Source: Chloroflexota bacterium (GTDB lineage: Bacteria; Chloroflexota; Anaerolineae; Anaerolineales; Anaerolineaceae). Taken from it: a stretch of 8,422 nt of DNA. The position numbers and the translations under genes were made by a program. The notes beneath the pieces were generated by a model, which saw only the letters and a list, made by a program, of their open reading frames with translations, was not told the origin of the DNA and did no database searches. The stretch lies in NCBI GenBank assembly GCA_021796375.1, contig JAJYJF010000073.1, positions 1 through 8,422 on the forward strand, in the 5' to 3' direction. How positions within the stretch are numbered: the stretch's first letter is position 1; each line of letters starts with the position of its first letter. Shown in pieces: positions 5,046-8,422 of the stretch.

Positions 5046-7070
5046 TCATCCCGGTCCTCCTGGTTTCGGCAGGCAGATGGACCGGGCTTCCAGATGGGCC
5101 ATCCCAGGGGCGAACTCGCTCACCTCGTATTCCACCGTCTCCGGATTGGCCCCCGCCTCCCGGACCTCGCTGGCGATCTGGCCCTCAAGCGCCTCCCGGG
5201 CGAATTCCATCGCCTGCGGATAATCATCAAAACACTCCTGCCGGTCCGCCACCCGGGCGAAATAACCGGTCACACTCGACCCTTCGGTCCGCGGGAACAC
5301 GGAGGCTGTCTTGCGGATAATTACATTCCCGACCACCGCCCCAATCGCGTTCGCCACCTCGTAATATTGGGGGAGGATAAACTCCGTCCCCAGCGCCCGG
5401 GCCACATCCGGAAGAAAGACCCTCGCCGGGGCGCCAATCCCGATCATTGGCACCTTCAGGAACAGCTTGCAGCCCAGGTACGGGTCTCCGCCGCTCAGGT
5501 TCTCCTCGAAGAGCCAGCGGTCGAGGTCGTGGCTGCGAAAAGAAAGCGCTTCATCGGAGAGAGATTTGTGGCTTAAGTACTGGATGATCTCGCCGGCGAT
5601 CCTGCGGGTCATCTCGGCTCTCACCCGCCGGGCGAACGCCAGGGCGCTTTCCCCCCAAATGCTCGCCGCGGCCGCGGCGGCGAGCCCCGCGATTTCAGCG
5701 TTCCAGGGCGTAAAATCGCCGGTGACGTGCATCAGATCCGTGGGGGTCAGCCCCGCGCGCTCGATAATGCCCTGGCTGATCAGCTCCTCCTGATCGATCA
5801 GCACGGGAGACTTCGCGCCGACCTCCTTCACGAGCTGGCGCATCCGCTGCGGACCCGAGCGAAGCAGCTCCAGCGCTTTACGGGTTTGAGGATTGGCGAT
5901 CGGGTGGTTCGGCTCGCGGCGGAAAATCCAGTATTCGATTTCATCCGAGTAGCGCAGCTGGCCTTTTGAATTCAGCCAGCCCGCCAGCTCTGCCCGGACT
6001 TCCGGGTAGTCGTGGCAGAGATGGGCAAGCGGCAGAACCCGCTCCGGTCCGATTTTCAGGGTTCGATTCAGATCGAAACTGATCTGGCTGTCTCCTCCTA
6101 GGCCGAACGAGCGGGCGTGAACGGTCCGGACGCAGGTGCGGTACTGTCCGATGGTCGCGGCGTTCTGCAGGGCTTTGATCTCGCCCCGGTCCACAACGAT
6201 CAGGTCCGTGGTCGTGCCGCCCATATCTACCACCAGGGCCGCCTTCGCCCCGGCAAGAAACTGCCCACCCAGGGCGCTGGTCGCGGGCCCGGAATGGATG
6301 ATCTCCACCGGCCGTTTGCGGGCGTACCCCGCCCTCACAATGGATGCATCCCCGCGCATCATCATCACCGGGCAGCGGACCCCTTTTTGGACCAGCATCT
6401 CTTCCACCGCGGTGATGAACTCCTGTACGTTGGCGAGCAGCGAAGCGTTCAGGCTGGCCGTGGTTGCCCGGCGGATTGAATCGAGCTCGCTGGAGAGATG
6501 GTGAGCCTGGATGACCGGCAAGGAGGTCAGCCCGGAGACAATTTCCGCCGAGCGTTCCTCGTGCTGCGCGTTGGCCGGGCCGGCGTAGGATGCGATGGCG
6601 AAGGCGTCGACTTCGGTTTTCCACTGGTTGGCCGCGCGGGCGAGCCCGGCTTCGTCCAAGGGGATTTCCTCAACGCCGTCCAGATTGTGGCGCCCGCCGA
6701 TGAAAAAGTACCGGGGAGTGCCAAACTGCCTGTGAAAGTTGAATTTAGCCACCAGGTCGGGGTCGTATCCGAGCAGCATTAACGCGACCGGCCGGCGCTT
6801 TCCCTCTGCGATGGCGTTGGTCGCCAGGGTGGTGGAGAGAGAGACCAGTTTAATCGCCGCCGGGACGCCGGGAATCAGGTCGTCCAGAATCTGGGAGATG
6901 CAGATTTTGAGGTCGTGATGGGTGGTCAATACCTTGCGCGACCGCACCACCTGCCTGGTTTGCGGGTCTAAAAGCACGCCATCGGTAAAGGTCCCACCGG
7001 TATCGATGCCTAAATAAAGAGAAGCGGGAAGGTTATCCATATCTGTTTGATCAATGCGCGTTGAGAGCAT
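5046..7070 (-). CDS. Hydantoinase/oxoprolinase family protein (HyuA-type, ASKHA fold)
   Basis: This 674-residue protein has the N-terminal hydantoinase A signature LGIDTGGTFTDGVLLD (from residue 20), the phosphate-1 loop of the actin/Hsp70-like ATPase fold. TTLATNAI lies near residue 80, MMMRGDASIV and HSGPATSALGG around 235-270, and the phosphate-2 loop VDMGGTTTDLIVVDRGE starts at 281. The C-terminal part carries GIGAPARVFLPDVA and YYEVANAIGAVVGNV, which close the fold in the single-chain archaeal/bacterial branch. Members hydrolyse ATP to open cyclic amides such as hydantoins or 5-oxoproline, or activate ketones, but this branch has no assigned substrate here. No HyuB-like partner gene adjoins it within the window. 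The start at 7070 is preceded by a weak GGA (CGGAAAACACGG). Met11 at 7040, just before the conserved domain, is an alternative start without a clear ribosome binding site. It is the last gene of the minus-strand set, 61 nt after the thioredoxin-like gene. Confidence 0.9.
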   Translation of the reverse strand: MLSTRIDQTDMDNLPASLYLGIDTGGTFTDGVLLDPQTRQVVRSRKVLTTHHDLKICISQILDDLIPGVPAAIKLVSLSTTLATNAIAEGKRRPVALMLLGYDPDLVAKFNFHRQFGTPRYFFIGGRHNLDGVEEIPLDEAGLARAANQWKTEVDAFAIASYAGPANAQHEERSAEIVSGLTSLPVIQAHHLSSELDSIRRATTASLNASLLANVQEFITAVEEMLVQKGVRCPVMMMRGDASIVRAGYARKRPVEIIHSGPATSALGGQFLAGAKAALVVDMGGTTTDLIVVDRGEIKALQNAATIGQYRTCVRTVHARSFGLGGDSQISFDLNRTLKIGPERVLPLAHLCHDYPEVRAELAGWLNSKGQLRYSDEIEYWIFRREPNHPIANPQTRKALELLRSGPQRMRQLVKEVGAKSPVLIDQEELISQGIIERAGLTPTDLMHVTGDFTPWNAEIAGLAAAAAASIWGESALAFARRVRAEMTRRIAGEIIQYLSHKSLSDEALSFRSHDLDRWLFEENLSGGDPYLGCKLFLKVPMIGIGAPARVFLPDVARALGTEFILPQYYEVANAIGAVVGNVIIRKTASVFPRTEGSSVTGYFARVADRQECFDDYPQAMEFAREALEGQIASEVREAGANPETVEYEVSEFAPGMAHLEARSICLPKPGGPG

Positions 7071-7131
7071 CCGTGTTTTCCGAAATATTCATGTGAAGCG
7101 AGCGGAGCGCCGGGCTGTTCGGAGTGGACTT

Positions 7132-7377
7132 TCAAGCGAGCGCGTCGGCCAGCCAGGTGGTCACTTCTGCTTCCGTGGGAACCCTGCCCCCGCAGACCAG
7201 CTTCTCGTTGATCACCAGCCCGGGCGTTGCCAGGATGGGGTATTTCTGGATCTCTGGCCAGGCGGTCACCTTCACGATGACCGCGTCGACACCCAACCCT
7301 GCCACCACCTTGCGGGCCACCCGCTCGACGTTCTGGCAGTTCACGCAGCCCGATCCCAGTACTTTAATGGTTAACAT
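7132..7377 (-). CDS. Small thioredoxin-like redox protein (Thioredoxin_3 / MTH895 type)
   Basis: This 81-residue cytoplasmic protein consists of a minimal thioredoxin fold. The active-site CVNC is at residues 11-14 in the GSGCVNCQNVE context typical of the small archaeal/bacterial MTH895-like family (Thioredoxin_3). The cis-proline loop TPGLVINEKLV is at 51-61, followed by GGRVPTEAEVTTWL, the usual last strand and helix. A third cysteine, C62, sits after the cis-Pro strand. The ATG at 7377 is chosen because GGAG (minus strand, nt 7385-7388) lies 7 nt upstream. A much longer open frame continues upstream to about 7854, but it runs in a shifted frame inside the radical SAM gene and is not coding there. 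The gene starts 32 nt after the radical SAM stop on the same strand, so co-transcription and a role in thiol reduction for that enzyme or its target are plausible, but only inferred from position. Confidence 0.93.
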   Translation of the reverse strand: MLTIKVLGSGCVNCQNVERVARKVVAGLGVDAVIVKVTAWPEIQKYPILATPGLVINEKLVCGGRVPTEAEVTTWLADALA

Positions 7378-7384
7378 ACATTTT

Positions 7385-7388
7385 CTCC
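7385..7388 (-). promoter_or_regulatory. Ribosome binding site fixing the thioredoxin-like start
   Basis: On the minus strand GGAG followed by AAAATGT precedes the ATG at 7377. This site decides the start against the longer open frame that extends into the radical SAM gene. Confidence 0.75.
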
Positions 7389-7409
7389 GTTCGTTACGAT
7401 GCGGATGAA

Positions 7410-8422
7410 TTACGGGCACTGGATCACACCCTGCGCCCACAGGCACCCTCCGCAGGTCGGGAAGGTGTTGCCAAAGCAGTCTTCCTCGTTCTTTTCCGCG
7501 AGATCGCAGGTGCCGCACATGCTGCATGGGGAAAAATCGAACTCCTCCACCCGCTGGCGAAAGGCGACATATTCGGCCGATTCCCAGAGCTCCCTCAGGC
7601 TGTGGGAGCGAATGTTGCCCAGGGTGTAGCGCCGGATGGTCCTCACCCGGTCGTACAGGTAGCTGGTATAGCTGTGGATGAGCGCCAGGCAGGGCGAAAG
7701 CTCGCCATCCCAGCCGACCGCGGTGGCCCCGCGGCTGATGAAGGGGCAGCGGTTCGCCGGCCGGTTCAGGCGCTGGTCTCCAACGCGAATATTCGCGTAG
7801 TTCTGAAAAATATGGTTCAGGGGATCCCGCGTGCGCGCATTCACATCCATCCACGGCAGCTCGATCTGCGGCGAGAGCGATGAGTTTCGACCCGGCTCCT
7901 GGCTCAGCGACATCTGGTACAGGGTTTCATCGCCGTGCTCGCGCGTATAGGGGAGCAGGTTGGTGATCATGTAGCGCGTTGCCCCCACCCGGCTGCTCAG
8001 GCGCAGGAGCGCTGGCAGGTCGGCGATGTTGCGCCGCATGGCGACGAAAGCGATCCCCAGCTCGGTCCTGGGCCCCTGGATTCGCTGCGCGATCTCGTGA
8101 AACCGGGCCAGATTATCCAGGATGCCCGGCAGCACGTCCGCCAGGCGCACATCCAGATAGCTCTGGGCCGAAGCGCCGTCCAGAGAAACCCACAGCCGGT
8201 CCAGACCGGCTTCGATCAATTCCCTGGAGAGCTTGGGCCGCAGCAGGGTCCCGTTGGTGATCAGCTCCACCCGCGCGCCGCTGGCTTTGGCCCGCGCGAC
8301 CATGTCGACGATGCGCGGGTGCGAGAGGGGTTCCCCGAAACCGCCGAAGGAAACGGTGGGAACTGGATCAAACGCGGTGATTCCGTCGATGATGCGAGCG
8401 AATGTCTCCGCGCTCATGCTGC
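7410..8422 (-). CDS. Radical SAM/SPASM enzyme, N-terminus outside window; possible tungsten-oxidoreductase maturase
   Basis: The frame is open through the right edge, and the radical SAM CxxxCxxC motif must lie beyond it. The ATG at 8417 is internal, because the visible part begins just before the second strand of the barrel. Seen in order are GGFGEP (nt 8345-8328, the SAM-binding GGE-type motif), ELITNGT (near 8264) and WVSLDGAS (near 8180). A long SPASM-type C-terminal region has nine cysteine codons, with low coordinates 7746, 7689, 7524, 7515, 7506, 7476, 7452, 7443 and 7416. From the third cysteine the spacing is CX2CX2CX9CX7CX2CX8C, ending in CP just before the stop. This should bind auxiliary 4Fe-4S clusters. 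The ending GGCLWAQGVIQCP reminds me of radical SAM maturases encoded beside tungsten aldehyde:ferredoxin oxidoreductases (the Pyrococcus cmo type). That subfamily call is from memory and tentative; a peptide-modifying SPASM enzyme is the alternative. The thioredoxin-like gene follows after 32 nt. Confidence 0.9.
   Translation of the reverse strand, partial: SMSAETFARIIDGITAFDPVPTVSFGGFGEPLSHPRIVDMVARAKASGARVELITNGTLLRPKLSRELIEAGLDRLWVSLDGASAQSYLDVRLADVLPGILDNLARFHEIAQRIQGPRTELGIAFVAMRRNIADLPALLRLSSRVGATRYMITNLLPYTREHGDETLYQMSLSQEPGRNSSLSPQIELPWMDVNARTRDPLNHIFQNYANIRVGDQRLNRPANRCPFISRGATAVGWDGELSPCLALIHSYTSYLYDRVRTIRRYTLGNIRSHSLRELWESAEYVAFRQRVEEFDFSPCSMCGTCDLAEKNEEDCFGNTFPTCGGCLWAQGVIQCP

Noticed and set aside
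5941..6624. A 227-codon minus-strand open frame inside the HyuA-type gene
   Set aside because: It is a shifted frame of the HyuA-type gene with Arg/Gly/Pro-rich low-complexity content. The main frame carries all conserved motifs, so this is a shadow and not a sign of a frameshift.
7378..7854. N-terminal extension of the thioredoxin-like gene into the radical SAM gene
   Set aside because: The extension is an out-of-frame reading of the radical SAM coding region. A good ribosome binding site at 7385-7388 and family length both support the 81-residue form.
8415..8417. ATG at 8417 as the true start of the radical SAM gene
   Set aside because: The frame continues to the window edge and the essential CxxxCxxC motif is missing from the visible part, so the start must be outside the window.
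1..8422. CRISPR array, insertion sequence or toxin-antitoxin pair
   Set aside because: No regularly spaced repeats, transposase motifs, terminal inverted repeats or paired small overlapping genes were seen on either strand.

Overview
This is a GC-rich bacterial chromosomal window with about eight protein genes, one tRNA and short intergenic gaps. The gene set (DUF6582-like small protein, arylsulfotransferase-like lipoprotein with an Ig-like domain, single-chain hydantoinase/oxoprolinase protein, cysteine-rich radical SAM/SPASM maturase) would suit an anaerobic member of the Chloroflexota such as Anaerolineae. That placement is an inference from gene content and style. No marker gene in the window proves it.

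Left part, plus strand. The window opens inside a DEAD-box RNA helicase gene, of which only the end of the RecA-like domain 2 and a basic tail remain. A perfect 10-bp terminator hairpin follows. Next comes a small DUF6582-type gene with its own apparent promoter and a strong ribosome binding site, then a tRNA-Val(CAC) gene with a recognisable promoter. After these lies a compact two-gene unit: a classical short-chain dehydrogenase/reductase and a DUF985-type cupin, 45 nt apart. A well-spaced sigma-70-like promoter then drives a 645-residue lipoprotein that looks like a surface-anchored arylsulfotransferase (ASST-like beta-propeller), with the His/His/Arg/His catalytic set visible.

Right part, minus strand. 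Three genes read leftwards from the right edge: a radical SAM/SPASM enzyme lacking its N-terminus (cut by the window edge), an 81-residue thioredoxin-like protein with CVNC, and a 674-residue hydantoinase/oxoprolinase (HyuA-type) ASKHA protein. The gaps are 32 and 61 nt with no clear terminator, so they may be one transcript. The hyuA-type gene converges on the lipoprotein gene, and the gap between them holds a cluster of short hairpin elements.

The most interesting part is the radical SAM/SPASM plus small-thioredoxin pair. Its C-terminal cysteine pattern resembles maturases linked to tungsten-dependent aldehyde oxidoreductases, and the decisive neighbour would lie just beyond the right edge. 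No mobile element, CRISPR array or integration junction is visible.
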